From Thermothielavioides terrestris NRRL 8126 (taxonomy: Eukaryota; Ascomycota; Sordariomycetes; Sordariales; Chaetomiaceae), in assembly GCF_000226115.1 (NCBI RefSeq), contig NC_016462.1, forward strand, positions 3,410,001 to 3,474,000: DNA of 64,000 bases, written 5' to 3'. The position numbers were made by a program, and so were the translations under genes. The notes beneath the pieces are model-generated. The model did no database searches and was not told the origin of the DNA. It worked only from the letters and a program-made list of their open reading frames with translations. This document shows, piece by piece, positions 31,482-42,605 of this stretch; the stretch's first letter is position 1; every line of letters starts with the position of its first letter.

Positions 31482-32884
31482 ATGCCATCCAGTCGGTCGC
31501 CCAGTTCCTGGTCGCGCAGCTCCCGGTCCTGGTACAGTACGCGTACCACGAAGAAAGCCCCTCGCCTCGGCGAAGTGATTCGGTCGCTGAGAGTGGACGA
31601 CCTCGAGGGCAAGCACGCCGATGCGCGGAACCAGAATCTTCGGACGGTTGGCTCGTACACTTGGGTAGACAATCCCAGCTCTGGGCCGACCATTCTCGTC
31701 CCTGGTGAGTGGGCACCCGAGTCATCTACCTCCTGGTCAGCATCTGCGCCGAGGGTAAGTCTAACAAACCATAACAAACCACGCCATTAGGCAAACCCCC
31801 TTTGTGGACTCCCCAGGATCAACGTTCGCGCTTCAAGGAGGACGCTGGGTCCTACTTCCGCGACAAGAACGCAGCCCGTTATCCCAAGTATCCCATGGAG
31901 CCGGCTGTTATCGCCGCCCTGACCACCAATGTCACCAACCCCACTGATGTCGACATCTTCGCCTGTGCCAGCACCCTAGGGAACCTACTGCGCTTCATTC
32001 AAGGCGAGGACGCTACCTTCCGCATGCTGGCGTACAAGCTCCATAACACCGTCTTTCTCGTGCGGCGCGAGAACTCGCCGACTCAATTGATCCCCGACGT
32101 GCGCGGGCATGGCCACATCTTTCACGAGGCCAACACAACCTGGGAGTCCGAGGTCAAGGGGTGTGCCTCGCACCAGCGGCTGGTGCGCTACGACTTCGGC
32201 CTCAGCGTGATCGTGCGGTTCGAAGCGGATGGCTACATCCGGCCTCCAAATACCACGGATACGACGACCACCTCCCCAACCACCCCGTCGCCAACGACCC
32301 TCGCCTCCCCAGCCCCAGCCACCGTCGACGACCTGACAACCTCCCTCGCCGCAACCACCGTCTCCCCTGCATCCGCCGCTCCCAAGCCAAAGTCACAGTC
32401 AACCTTCAACACAGCGTTGACCGTCCTCCACTCCCCCCCGGACGCCGCGTGCACCCCGCACGAGCAGCTCTTCAGCCTCAGGACGCGCAGCATCCACGCC
32501 CGCCGGCAACGAAACGAGCTCCTCGCCGCCGAGCTGCCGCGCCTCTGGATCCGCCAGGTGCCGACCTTCGTGCTCGCCTTCCACATGCACGGGCTGTTCA
32601 GGCGCGAGGAGACCGAGATCGTGGATGTGCGGGGGCTGCTGAGGGAGTGGGAGGACGAGCACGCCGGGGAGTTGCAGAGGTTTGCTGCGCTGCTGCGCTG
32701 GGTTAGGACGGTTGTGTGCGAGTCATTGGAGGGGCGGGTGGAGATTTGTCGATGGGCCAGGGACGAGCGGGGCGGAGAGTGGGAGATGGGGTTGGAGGTG
32801 AGGACGGTGGTTGTGGGTGAGGGCGCTGCGGCGGGGGTGGTGAGTGCTGAGGTAAGGAAGCGGTGGGAGATGGCGGGGCGGTAG
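31482..32884 (+). CDS. Conserved fungal protein of unknown function (often labelled GGPP synthase)
   Basis: Exons 31482-31704 and 31791-32884, joined across an 86-bp intron (GTGAGT...ATTAG), give 438 residues. Recognisable family blocks are IRSLRVDDL, NLRTVGSYTWVD, PTILVPGKPPLWTP, SYFRDKNAARYPKYPMEPAV, VDIFACASTLGNLLRF, NTVFLVRREN, VRGHGHIFHEANTTWE and SHQRLVRYDFG. From memory, many fungal databases name such proteins geranylgeranyl pyrophosphate synthetase; the aspartate-rich DDxxD prenyl-synthase motifs are absent, so that name is not supported. A Thr/Ser/Pro-rich spacer (about residues 225-275) separates this core from a C-terminal helical part. The start is the weakest element: ATG 31482 follows the repeat at 31390 closely and the predicted first 25 residues are low-complexity, so the original 5' end may have been displaced. 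Confidence 0.7.
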
Positions 32885-33280
32885 GGGTGAGAAGGTGAAA
32901 TAGAAGGAGGCTGGAGTTGACGAGTCCTGACGTGAGAGGGCGGAGGAGAAGGGACATCAAGGCGTGCGGTGAAAGCCGGAGGTCAAGTCGGAGAGCACCG
33001 GGCACAGAAGACTGGAAATTGACCTCCATACGGAAGAATACTCGACGAATACAACTGTAAGCAAAGTCTACCACTGTATAATATATGGAAGTCTTACCAC
33101 TCTGCTCGTGAGCTATGATGCTCCCCCTGACAGTCATCCAGAAAAAGCAATCACCCTTCAGGTTTTCCCATAACGCCGCACTCCGTGCGAACCCACAATC
33201 TCAAAAAAATTGCAACCCACGCCCGACTATATGCCATCCTCTCGCCTCACAAGTTACCGTCCAGACAGCCCTCCTCCCCC
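32885..33280. other. Short intergenic spacer between convergent genes
   Basis: 3' flanks of the preceding and following genes; nothing else seen. Confidence 0.6.
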
Positions 33281-34462
33281 TCAAGCCGCCACAGTCGCAA
33301 GCGACGCCGCCAAAGCGCGCCTTTCCGCCCGCATCTCCTCCATGACCTTTCCATGCGCGGCCGCGAGCACGCGGTAGATATTCGCCAGCTCGTAGTCGCC
33401 GTTCCACTCGAACCCCTCGCTGGAGCGGCGGGCCACGTCGGCCAGGCGCGCGTGCGAGCTCTCGGTCAGGTCGGCGTCGATGACCCAGTGCTCCTTCCCC
33501 CTGACGGGGAACCGGTAGACCACGTGCTTCCACTCGGAGCGCCGCACCTCCATCAGCCGCGCCCGGTCGTAGGCCGAGTCCGGCGTCGCGCGCAGCTGGG
33601 ACAGCCGCTCGAAGGGCGAGTCGGGCACCGTCCACGTCGGGGCGCGGTCGCCGGCCTGGGATGGGGAGCGGGTGTTGATCGGCGACGGAGCCAGGAGGTG
33701 AGGTTTGGCCGGGGGCGGCACGTCGAGGTGCAGCGCCAGGCCGAGGTTCTTTTGAGGGCGGAGGCCGCGGGCGTGGGAGAGCGGCGGGATCTCCGGGGGC
33801 TGTTGTTGCGGTTGTTGTTGTTGTTGCTTCGTCCCCTTTGCTTCAGCCTCTGGCTTGTCGTGGAGGATGGCCGGCGGGCCCTCGTAGACGGAGGAGGCCT
33901 TGGTTGACGGGCTGGGCTTCTCGCCCGTGGACCTCGAACCGGCGGTGCTATGCTGCGTGGAGCCCTTCCCGGAGGACTCGGGCTGGGGGCTTTGCCCAGC
34001 CGAGCCCATCTCTGGAGACAGGATGGGGGACGAGCCCAGCTTGGTGGCTCTCACTGACATTGGAGGGCTCTTGTAGGCGAGGGGCTGGGGCGTGGCCACG
34101 CTGCGCTGTGCCAGCGAGCTCTGCGGGTTCGGGGAGCCATAGGAGCCGGCATTGCCCGACTCGGGAGACATCAAAGGTGACGTGAACATGGGAGGACTGG
34201 CGGGCTTGACGCCGTAGCCGGAGATGGGCGGTTCCTGGGGCGGTGATTGAGTCGCCTTCACCATGTGTGAGCTGGGTGACGGGGCTGCTGGTGATCTCGG
34301 CGGCGTTCGCGGCCTCACGTTCCTGTACCGGGACGGCGGTAGCCGCGGTGAGGGCCTCTTGAGCGGAACCATGAATAGGTCCTGCTCGCTCCCGGACTCG
34401 ACGGGCTCGATCAGCGGTGCCGATTCGCTGGTGGCGCAGGTGTCGTTCGGCCTGAACTCCAT
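33281..34462 (-). CDS. Proline/serine-rich hypothetical protein with conserved C-terminal region
   Basis: Intronless, 393 residues from ATG 34462 (MEFRPND); an upstream in-frame ATG at 34516 would add 18 residues. The first 260 residues are disordered, with repeated SP, PPM and SPxM motifs (SPPMFTSPLMSPESG, SPILSPEMG) that look like proline-directed kinase sites, and a QQQQQPQQQPP stretch. The C-terminal 130 residues are different in character: PDSPFERLSQLRATPDSAYD, RRSEWKHVVYRFPVRGKEHW, DADLTESSHARLADVARRSS and a terminal helix with MEEMRAERRALAASLA. I do not recognise the domain. Nuclear or cytosolic by default, since no signal peptide or membrane segment is present. Likely real because the codon positions stay GC3-rich throughout. 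Confidence 0.75.
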   Translation of the reverse strand: MEFRPNDTCATSESAPLIEPVESGSEQDLFMVPLKRPSPRLPPSRYRNVRPRTPPRSPAAPSPSSHMVKATQSPPQEPPISGYGVKPASPPMFTSPLMSPESGNAGSYGSPNPQSSLAQRSVATPQPLAYKSPPMSVRATKLGSSPILSPEMGSAGQSPQPESSGKGSTQHSTAGSRSTGEKPSPSTKASSVYEGPPAILHDKPEAEAKGTKQQQQQPQQQPPEIPPLSHARGLRPQKNLGLALHLDVPPPAKPHLLAPSPINTRSPSQAGDRAPTWTVPDSPFERLSQLRATPDSAYDRARLMEVRRSEWKHVVYRFPVRGKEHWVIDADLTESSHARLADVARRSSEGFEWNGDYELANIYRVLAAAHGKVMEEMRAERRALAASLATVAA

Positions 34463-36365
34463 ACCGGAGGGAGCGGTGATTAACAAACGAGCGAAGTTGA
34501 GAAAGTGATTAAGCATTCAACTAGGCGGTGAAACACGATCTACTGTTTCGTTTTGCGACGCAGGTCGATCTCCCGGAGCGGCGGCTGTCGTTGTTTATAG
34601 GGCAGCACCACGAAGCCGGCTCCATGATCGGTCGCGATGTCAATCTCGGCAGCCATGGCGAACAGCGAGCGACCGCGCTGCTTGAGTTTCTGGCCTTCAC
34701 CAGCAGTGTGGCCTGAAACGGGGAGTGGAACACCACTCAGGCTGGAATTACAGGACGTCAGCAGCCCAGAGTACGGTCGCAATGGGTGCTGGCCGCTGGC
34801 CGTAGTCTCGGCGTCCGGAGCAATGGGCGCATTAAGCTTATGGAAAGCGTCAAGCAGGGCATCTGGATTGACAAGGGCCATTGAATTCACCAAACATGGT
34901 AGCGGGGGCTCGACGCTGCCGCCAGGCGGCCCGACCGCTTGTCATGTGGTTGGCGACGGCCGGACTCGGCCTGGGCGGTGTCGGCCCGCCGGGTGTGAAA
35001 CGCAGCGGGTGGTTTTGAAACAAAGCGCCGCCCCTGACAGACATCGGCAGCCCATTCGCCGCCCTAGTCACGGGAGGCAGATGGGGGTTGAACCGGCGCC
35101 TCAGGCTTGCACAGCCCCAATCCTTCCGGACGGTTCACCGTGTATTTCAATCTCGATGGCCCAGCATCGCCCATGAATACCTTCAACTCTGGAATTGCTT
35201 GAGTCTATTTTCCAACCACACAGATAATAGGTCTCGATGAGGTGCAGCAACTAATTTCATTCCGAAAAGACCCCTCCGAGTACCTAGCACGACGAAATTG
35301 AACATCGAGTCGATGACCAGGGCTTCTTGGTCCTCTCTGTTCGCAAATATCGATGAATACTGGCGGGAAAATCGCAATGTGAAGGCCTAGTCAGTATGCG
35401 GGCTTGGTAATTGAAGGAGGTTCATTGAAGCGACGCTTCAAGATGAGCTCTTGACAGCGGGCACTGGCAGCCCTTTCGACCTGAGAGTCGGGCTCGTCGT
35501 CGGAGACCGGCCTCTCGCCAAGAAGGTCTGAGAGGTCTGACAGCAGCCGACTCGTCGTCCCCTTAGTGGCGGCCCTTGTAGCGCTGATCAAAAGCCCTTG
35601 CCTGGCCGAGACGTCTCTGATGGCGACTCTGAACGCTCTTCGTCGTACATTTGTATATAGACGGCGCAATCATTGTTTGCCGCGACAGCATGGTCCCACG
35701 CACCGACTTTCAAGAGAATTCATGCATACGTGGGTCAACTTCATCAGATCATCAGATGACAACTGACACCCACCCTAAGGTACTTGAGCTTCCTGTTGGA
35801 GCGGCAAGCATGGCAGAGAGCCCGTCTATTTGTCGATTCACCAAGGGACTCATGCTGCTGCAAGCGAGATGGGTCAGCTTCGAGTGAGCACCGCCGTGTT
35901 CGAGTGCCGGTGGCCATCTCTGGGCCGGTGAAGAACGATTCCCTTAATGCAGAGCACAAACACATCAGTTAGGCGTGAGAATTGCCATTGTTCCGGAAGT
36001 TCGTTCTTTGCGCTGTGGCCGATGTCCCTCTGCGGCGGGAGGAGAGTTATTCGAGTTTCCCAGCCTCTCTGGGGATCCGACGGAATGCAACCATAGCGAT
36101 GCATCTCGCAGTGCTGCGTTACTTCGAAGGCCGCTTGCCATGTGATATGGAAGGAGGCAGTATGGACGAAGGCCAGACCGAGTGCCATTGCAATGCCTCC
36201 CCTGTGGGCCAGCCTTCCGTTGGCAATTCCTCTCATCACAGTCAGTGCCTTTCATCGCAAGACATGGAATGTTACGCTGCAGGAACGTCAGATTGGCTCG
36301 ATTGGCAATCATCCACGTAACTACCTGACACACCAGTTGATAGATAGACCCGGCACCCCCTTACC
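34463..36365. other. Long spacer, one weak small open frame
   Basis: Region between the proline-rich gene and the GMC oxidoreductase, both on the minus strand. Apart from the small frame at 34540-34878 I support no gene. At 35422-35450 the sequence tcattgaagcgacgcttcaagatgagctc resembles one end of the dispersed repeat and may be a remnant of it. Confidence 0.5.
34540..34872 (-). CDS. Possible small hypothetical protein (about 110 aa)
   Basis: An open frame starting MALVNPDALLDAFHKLNAPI and ending LREIDLRRKTKQ, with coding-like codon use (mostly C or G in third position) and an acceptable start context (TTCAATGG; start coordinate good to a few bases). It ends about 80 bp upstream of the start of the proline-rich gene on the same strand. 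I recognise no domain; the middle segment has a short hydrophobic stretch (HGAGFVVLPY). It could also be chance. Confidence 0.3.
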   Translation of the reverse strand, partial: VNPDALLDAFHKLNAPIAPDAETTASGQHPLRPYSGLLTSCNSSLSGVPLPVSGHTAGEGQKLKQRGRSLFAMAAEIDIATDHGAGFVVLPYKQRQPPLREIDLRRKTKQ

Positions 36366-38189
36366 TCAAGCCCTCGTCAAATCCTCCCGCACGATCTGCG
36401 CGCCCATCTCCGCCACGCCATACACCACCGCCTGCGTGTTAGCCGTCGGCTCCAGCGGCACGACGCTGGCGTCGCACACCCGCAGGTTGGCACACCCATG
36501 CACCCGCAGCCGCGCATCGACGACGCCGCCAAGCTCCCGCGGCTGCATGGCGCAGGTGCCCGTGTAATGGTGCGCCCCGCGCGCCGTGCTTCGCACGTAC
36601 TCGCGCGCCGCGCCCAGCTCCGCGAACCGGCTGCCGGCAGCGCCGTGCTTCAGGTACCGCGCGATGGGCGGCGCCGCGGCGATCGCCCGCTCCGTGAAGC
36701 GCACGTGCCGCGCGAGCACCTCGATGTCGAGCGGGTGCGTGAGGTAGCGCGGGTCGATGGCCACCCCCGAGGAGCCCGCGAGCGCGTCCGCGGACGCCGT
36801 CGTGATGTGCACCGACCCGCGGGACAGCGGGTGCGAGAGCATGACCCCGATCGTGATGTGGTTGCCAGGCGCGCGGAAGCGAGGATCGAGGTCCTCGAAG
36901 GACATGTACGCTGGGAAGATGAGGTAGGTGGCCGATGCTTCGGTGGCCGAGGTGAGGACACGGCGGACGTAGGCCTCATTTGCGGCAGTGAAAGCGGCGG
37001 CTTCGGCTGTGGTCTTTTGCGCGGCATCCCGGGCTGAGTCTGTGCTGAGGTGCTGCTGCACGAGCTGGGCGATGTCGTCGTCGTCGCCTTGGCCTGCTTT
37101 GGGAAGAGGGAGCTGGGCCGAGGCGACGATGCTGCTGCTGGCCAGCGGGCCGGTGCCCTGAGCGTAGGCTTGCGTGGCGGCGTTGACGGCCTGCGGTTCA
37201 CTGCGGAGGAAAGGGTCGAGCGTCTCGACGTCGTCGCGGATTTCGAGCACCACGCCCGTATAGACGTGATTCTGCAGGTTTTCGCCCACGTGCGGGTTGT
37301 CAATCGCGACGTCGATGCCGAGCCGGTTCAAGAGCGCGCTGTCGCCGATGCCCGAGATCTCAAGCAGTCGGGGTGAGTTGATTGCGCCCGCGCTGAGGAT
37401 CACCTCTCTACGGGCCGTGATGGTTCTGACTTCGCCGTCCTTGGTCTTGATCTGGATGCCTTCAGCCACGACGGCCTCGCCGTGTTCCGACGACCTCTTG
37501 AGAAGGATTTTGGTGGCGGTGGTGTCGGTGAGGACCGTCAGGTTGGCTCTGTCGCGGGCGGAACCGAGGTACGCATTGGCCGAGAAGCATCGCTGCTTGG
37601 TTTCCGGGTAGACGGACTCAGGATTGTCGAACGAGCCGCACACGGTGCCGGAGAACGGATCGCAAGAGGGGAAGCCAAGCGATTCCAAGCTCTCGGCCCA
37701 CGCCTTGGCCCAGGTCACCTGAGGCTCCGAGACGTGAACGGCCAGCTGCAGCGGTCCGTCACCCTGCCGAACTCCAGACGGGGTGTGGAACGTGTAGGAG
37801 CGCTTGAGAGCGGCCTGGAAGATGTCATAGTCCCAGCCGTCGTTGCCGAGCTTGGCCCACGCATTCACATTATCCTTGGAAGTCGGGGTGAACAGGAAGC
37901 TGTTGATGCCGCTGCTTCCGCCGAGAAGGCGGCCTTGGGGCAGGTCAACGGCAGCCGGGCTGGCGAGGTTTCCCTGAGGGACGGTGGTGAATGCCCAGTC
38001 GAGCTTGCTGTGAGAGAGCAACGGCCACATGCCCGGTGTCAAGACTTGAGGGTTGGCCAGCTGGTCCGGCCCTGCCTCGACGACGACAACCTTCATGCTG
38101 GCATCTTCGGACAGGCGTGCGGCAAGCACAAGGCCCGCCGTGCCGCCGCCTACAATGACGATGTCGTAGCTCTCAGACGAAGAAGACAT
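36366..38189 (-). CDS. GMC-family FAD oxidoreductase
   Basis: Glucose-methanol-choline family flavoenzyme oxidising an alcohol, aldehyde or sugar. Intronless, 607 residues. The FAD-binding motif VGGGTAGLVLAARL lies at about 13-26, the second FAD motif LPQGRLLGGSSGINSFLF near 90, and VILSAGAINSPRLLEISGIG is the GMC signature 2. The active site is HHYTGTCAM (His541) with Asn584 in TANTQAVVYGVAE, the His/Asn pair as in aryl-alcohol oxidase relatives (others have His/His). No signal peptide, so intracellular, unlike secreted lignocellulose enzymes. Neighbours are an MFS pump and an HD-domain protein, suggesting a small-molecule pathway. Substrate not predictable. The 5' end at 38189 is a clear ATG right before the dinucleotide fold. 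Confidence 0.92.
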   Translation of the reverse strand: MSSSSESYDIVIVGGGTAGLVLAARLSEDASMKVVVVEAGPDQLANPQVLTPGMWPLLSHSKLDWAFTTVPQGNLASPAAVDLPQGRLLGGSSGINSFLFTPTSKDNVNAWAKLGNDGWDYDIFQAALKRSYTFHTPSGVRQGDGPLQLAVHVSEPQVTWAKAWAESLESLGFPSCDPFSGTVCGSFDNPESVYPETKQRCFSANAYLGSARDRANLTVLTDTTATKILLKRSSEHGEAVVAEGIQIKTKDGEVRTITARREVILSAGAINSPRLLEISGIGDSALLNRLGIDVAIDNPHVGENLQNHVYTGVVLEIRDDVETLDPFLRSEPQAVNAATQAYAQGTGPLASSSIVASAQLPLPKAGQGDDDDIAQLVQQHLSTDSARDAAQKTTAEAAAFTAANEAYVRRVLTSATEASATYLIFPAYMSFEDLDPRFRAPGNHITIGVMLSHPLSRGSVHITTASADALAGSSGVAIDPRYLTHPLDIEVLARHVRFTERAIAAAPPIARYLKHGAAGSRFAELGAAREYVRSTARGAHHYTGTCAMQPRELGGVVDARLRVHGCANLRVCDASVVPLEPTANTQAVVYGVAEMGAQIVREDLTRA

Positions 38190-39223
38190 TGTGCGTCAGA
38201 TAACTTGATGCCGTGCTTGTGTGCGAAATTTCAAGGGTGCAGAATTCCTGAGGGGCTATGGTTTCTCAACGCAGTCTGGCGCAGCAAGCGAAGTGACGAG
38301 GTTGAGAATGGCACATTCGCTTGGAAGGGGGAGGGAGAGAGGGTCAGTAACCACAGATATTACCCAACCCTTATTAACGCCCGCACCATTAACGCTCGGG
38401 ATGTCTAAGGGTCCGCTACGTATCTGAGATAAGGACTTGAGTGTACGTGGTTGGTGATATGGCCATACTGTACCCGGCGTACCGTGCTTCCTGCGACAGC
38501 TGACTGCATGAAGTCGACACTTGGCGTACATGCAATGAATCCTTGCGGATCTGGTCGGCCCCCTTCACTGCTCACTGAAACCCTGTCCAACAGCATGAGC
38601 CGTCAGCTGGCATCGCTGCTGCGTGCTGTTGGGTGCCCTCGGTTCGTTGGTTTGCCGGGATCGTTGTGCCTAAATTTTAACAAGCAGTAGGAGTCCCAAG
38701 TGCACAACTACCATGACGCGCAATGGCCCATGGGGGTGGCTGACATGGTCTGTACTACCATCCTGGAACACGAATTGGGTCACACGGTCGTAGGAGAATG
38801 TTCCATCGCCCAAATGAAATCTGCCCCCTCTCTTAGAGCACAATATGATTGAAAGATCTCTCAGTGTAAGAGAACCTCTGTAGGAGAACGGATCCTCATT
38901 CAAGACGAAATGTTTTAGGTTGAATGTTACTTTCCGAAGGAGGGATCAACGTACGTTCTTCTCGCTGGGGAAATATCACGGTCTGTGGGACTGTTACTGA
39001 CCAAGGAGACGGGCGCCGTGCTTGACCATTTCGGCCCCCCCCCCTTGCCGCTCTATGGTACGTAGGTAGGTAGGTAGATTACCCAGCTCCGTGTAAGAGA
39101 CCAACCGCTCCGTTTCCTACCTGCTCCCACCGTCCTGTCCCGCCTGTCCGCTGCGCCGATTCGTCCGCGACAGGCCACACCCCTTTGGGGCCCTGGGCGA
39201 CCGTTCTTGGGGGCGCCGAACCC

Positions 39224-39267
<44 letters not shown>

Positions 39268-39350
39268 CCAGTTGCCTGGCCTCGACTGACTCCTGGATAC
39301 TGTTCACGGCTTTGGTGATTCCTTCTCTGATGCTAGTGACGCCCATTACG
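38190..39350. other. Divergent promoter region with 41-nt poly(T)
   Basis: Between the GMC oxidoreductase (-) and the MFS pump (+). It holds a GGTAGGTAGGTAGG-like stretch near 39060 and a poly(T) run at 39227-39267. No gene seen. Confidence 0.6.
39227..39267. repeat. Poly(T) tract, 41 nt
   Basis: Longest homopolymer in the window, ending 83 bp before the ATG of the MFS gene; it could act as a nucleosome-excluding promoter element or be a retroposon tail on the minus strand. Exact length in an assembly is unreliable. Confidence 0.95.
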
Positions 39351-41182
39351 ATGGAGACGAGCAAGACGCCGGCCAAGAACACAGCTGCTAGTATTACGCA
39401 TATGGGGCCAGACGACGGACAGACGCGCGAGGCGGAGACAAGAGTCGACAGGTCGTACGCGCACAGCTACCGCTTTTGGTGCGTCGTGGCTGCCCTTTGC
39501 ACCATGATGCTCCTGGGATCCCTTGAGAACACGGTTGTCGTTACGTCGCTACCCGCCATCGCCAGGGAGCTGGACCTGGGCCGTAACTACGTGTGGGTGG
39601 GCAACATCTTCTTCCTACCATGGTGAGCGAGACTTTCTTATCTTAAACTCTGCAGCATCTGAGACATGGAATATGAGCGTATTAACAACACGCGTTGTTC
39701 GACGCGTCTCCAGCGCTGCTGTGCAGCCCCTCTTCGGCCAGCTCTGCAACCTCTTCGGCCGGCGCCACCTCGCCCTCTTTATTGTCGCATTGTATGTCCT
39801 GGGCAGCGGCATCGCCGGCGGGGCGAACAGCGCGGCCATGCTGCTGGCCGGCCGCGCGGTGCAGGGGGCGGGCAGCGGCGGCATGACCATGATCATCAGC
39901 GTCATCATGTCCGACCTCGTGCCCCTGCGGGACAGAGGAAACTTCCAGGCTATCCTCGCCATGACGTACGGCGTTGGCATGGCCGCGGGTCCCATCATTG
40001 GCGGCGCCATCGTGCAAAGCACATCTTGGAGATGGGTTCGTGGAGGACGCCAGCCTACTTCTATCGTACTGTCTCTTAGGACTCTCACTGACGCAAGTGA
40101 ATCCCGCGCAGGTCTTTTACATCAATCTGCCTGTCGGCGGTGTCTCCCTTGTGCTCCTGTGGCTGTTCCTGCGGGTCAAGTGGGACAGAGAGACCAAGCC
40201 GTTGGACAGGCTCAGACGCATCGACATCCTGGGGAATGCCCTCCTCATTGCAGCTTCGGTCTCGGTCCTCCTGGCGCTCACCTGGGCTGGGGTGTTATAC
40301 ACATGGTCGTCGTATCGAGTCATCGTCCCTCTTGTTCTCGGCTTGCTTGGTCTCCTAGGCTTCTGCTGGTTGGAGAGCTCGACTCTGATCCGGGAACCAG
40401 TCATGCCAGTCCGCCTCTTCGCCAGTCGCACCTCGGCCGTCATCTACGCGAACACGTTCCTCATCTCGATCCTGAACTACTGGATTTTCTTCTTCCTGCC
40501 GATCTACTTCCAGTCGGTGCAGCTCTCCACACCCGCTCGCTCGGGCGTGCAGATCTTGCCTATCACCCTCATTGCGATTCCCGGAGCGGCCATCGGGGCG
40601 GTCGTCTTGTCCAAGACGGGCAAGTACAAGCTCCTTCACATTGTCGGATTTGCTCTCTTGACAGCAGGAATGGGGTCTCTCTCTGTCCTCGACAGCCACT
40701 CCAGCACGGCTACGTGGGTGTGTCTGCAGATCCTGCCCTCCGTCGGCGCCGGCATGGTGCTCGACACCTTGCTGCCCGCTTTCCAGGCTGGCGTGGCCGA
40801 ATCCGACTCGGCGGCGGCCACGGCGAGCTGGACTTTTATCCGCAGTTTCGGCAATGTCTGGGGCGTTGCCATTCCGGCGGCCGTTTTCAACACGTACACC
40901 AGCCAGTTTGCCAGCGCCGTCGATGACCCCGTCGCGAAGGCGCGCCTCCAGCACGGGGACTCGTATACGTGGGCGACCAAGTCATTTATTGAGCAGTTCA
41001 CCAAGCAAGTACAGGATCAGATCGTCGGTGTGTTTAGCAGGGCACTGAGCAAGGTGTTTCTTGTTTCGATCGGCTTTGCCGGGCTCGCCTTCCTGCTGAG
41101 CTTCGTTGAGCGGGAGGTACACTTGCGGACTGAACTTGACACCGAGTTTGGACTGGAAGACAATGAGCGAGGAAAGAAATAG
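39351..41182 (+). CDS. DHA2-type (14-helix) MFS multidrug/efflux transporter A
   Basis: Plasma-membrane drug:H+ antiporter type. Exons 39351-39622, 39714-40035 and 40112-41182 (introns 91 and 76 bp) give 554 residues. After a 45-residue cytosolic start come helix 1 (FWCVVAALCTMMLLGSLENT), motif D1-like TVVVTSLPAIAREL, the loop 2-3 motif A (FGQLCNLFGRRH), motif C region GRAVQGAGSGGMTMI and the family signature LVPLRDRGNFQAI, ending with YINLPVGGVSL. The tail TELDTEFGLEDNERGKK is shared with the pump at 46268-48171. The intron 1 junction gives FFLPC-AAVQPLFG. Start: ATG 39351 is the last in-frame ATG before the hydrophobic core with sensible length; one at 39327 is possible. Substrate unknown. 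Confidence 0.9.
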
Positions 41183-41765
41183 AAACAGGCGCAGCCGATA
41201 AGACCAAGCGTCTAGTTGCCCGACTAGGATAATCTCATCATTTCATGGTGTGTACATCTAGATCTAAGGTACTTTGACAGGACTTAGCTGCAGATGCAAG
41301 AACGGCGAGCTCAGGCGGGTCGCAACAAGCGACGAAGTATATACAAGTACATTGCGGACAGGGGCGCCTTTCCACCTCGTGCAGGAGCAACTCGCGCTTC
41401 TCATCGCTTCATGCTCGAGGACGTCATCCTCGGCCAGCGGCGGGGGCTGGGGGGGGGGGGCCGAGGGAGTGGAGGGGGCCGGGGGCGGAGGGAGCATTGG
41501 GGGCTGGAGTAGCCGTTACGGTGCTGGCGATATTGCACCGGTTGCATACAGTTGAGGGAAGCGGGTGTCATCCTGGTTGTGGAGGCTCCAGGCAACCTGT
41601 CATTGCATGGCAATAGTTGGTATCGTCTTATTCTTGCTTATCCCACGTGCTGGTGGAGGGAATCCTTCGATCTTGGCGCGAGCGAGGGTTGAAGTTCCGA
41701 GACTCCCGGTTTTCGTCTCGCGGCTACCACCTCAATGCCAAGACTTTGACTCACCCTCAGCCAAC
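41183..41765. other. Intergenic region
   Basis: Spacer between two plus-strand genes with a G-rich stretch (41440-41505). No gene seen. Confidence 0.55.
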
Positions 41766-42560
41766 ATGGCGTCCGCAGATGCAATCTCCCAGCTCCGGCT
41801 GATGGCAGATCCCCAGCCTGGCACAGGCACCATCCCCCCGACCCTGCGCACGCTGGTCCCCCAGCACGCCGCATGCGCCGAAGCCCTCCGCGTGGCCGAG
41901 CACTGGCTGCCCGCCGCGATCCTCAACCACAGCTTCCGCGTCTTCCTCTACGCCCACGCCTTCCTCGCACTCCCCTCCGACCATCGCTCCCCAGAGGAAA
42001 AAGAGGACGCCAACGCGAACGTCCCGCTGCCCGTGCTCTTCACAACCGCCATCCTCCACGACATCGGCGCCGCCACTGTGTTCGACTCCCGCCCGCAGCG
42101 CTTCGAGGTCCTCGCTGCCGATGCCGTCGCTGCTATTTTGCGCGACCACGGCTGCGGGCCCGAGGCCGTCGTGCGCGAGTCCTGGCTCGCCGTGGCGCTG
42201 CACGCCAGCCCGGGGATTGCCGAGGCGCTCGGCGGGGTGGTGCGCGCGGTGCGGCTGGCTGTGCTGGCGGATTTTGGGGCGCACGCGAAGCCGGATGTCG
42301 GGAGGTCTTGGCCGGTGATGCTGCCTGTGGGTGGCAATGGGCTGCAGGGGGGCAGGCCTTCGGAGGAGACGGAGGAGGGATGGTTGGAGAGGGCGCTGCC
42401 ACGGTTGGATGTCGAGAAGGTGCTTGGGGATAGGGTGGTTGAAGGAGCGATGGGGGAATTGGAGAGCGTGAAAGCGCCTGGGGGGTCGTGGCCGGGGGAT
42501 CTGGTCAGGGCGAAAAAGGCGGCGCCGCCGGGGTGGGAAGGGGTGAATCCGGCGTTTTGA
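41766..42560 (+). CDS. HD-domain hydrolase/lyase, cyanamide-hydratase-like
   Basis: Metal-dependent HD-superfamily protein of 264 residues, intronless, starting CCAACATGGCG. The metal ligands of the family are visible: NHSFRVFLYAHAFL (His55) and AILHDIGAA (His98-Asp99), with later VALHASPG supplying another His. This arrangement and length match the fungal cyanamide hydratase (urea hydro-lyase) and yeast Ddi2/Ddi3 group, which hydrate cyanamide or related nitriles to ureas; the exact reaction is not secured by sequence. Cytosolic, no signal peptide. It lies between two related MFS pumps and is followed after 45 bp by an alcohol-dehydrogenase fragment on the same strand. Confidence 0.8.
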   Translation: MASADAISQLRLMADPQPGTGTIPPTLRTLVPQHAACAEALRVAEHWLPAAILNHSFRVFLYAHAFLALPSDHRSPEEKEDANANVPLPVLFTTAILHDIGAATVFDSRPQRFEVLAADAVAAILRDHGCGPEAVVRESWLAVALHASPGIAEALGGVVRAVRLAVLADFGAHAKPDVGRSWPVMLPVGGNGLQGGRPSEETEEGWLERALPRLDVEKVLGDRVVEGAMGELESVKAPGGSWPGDLVRAKKAAPPGWEGVNPAF

Positions 42561-42605
42561 GGGGAGGTAAGAAGGGTGGTGATCTCCTGCTTGTATTGTT
42601 GATGC

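Noticed and set aside
35391..35669. Minus-strand frame ending ELILKRRFNEPPSITKPAY
   Set aside because: No ATG start; part of it overlaps a sequence resembling the dispersed repeat end, so a chance frame is more likely.
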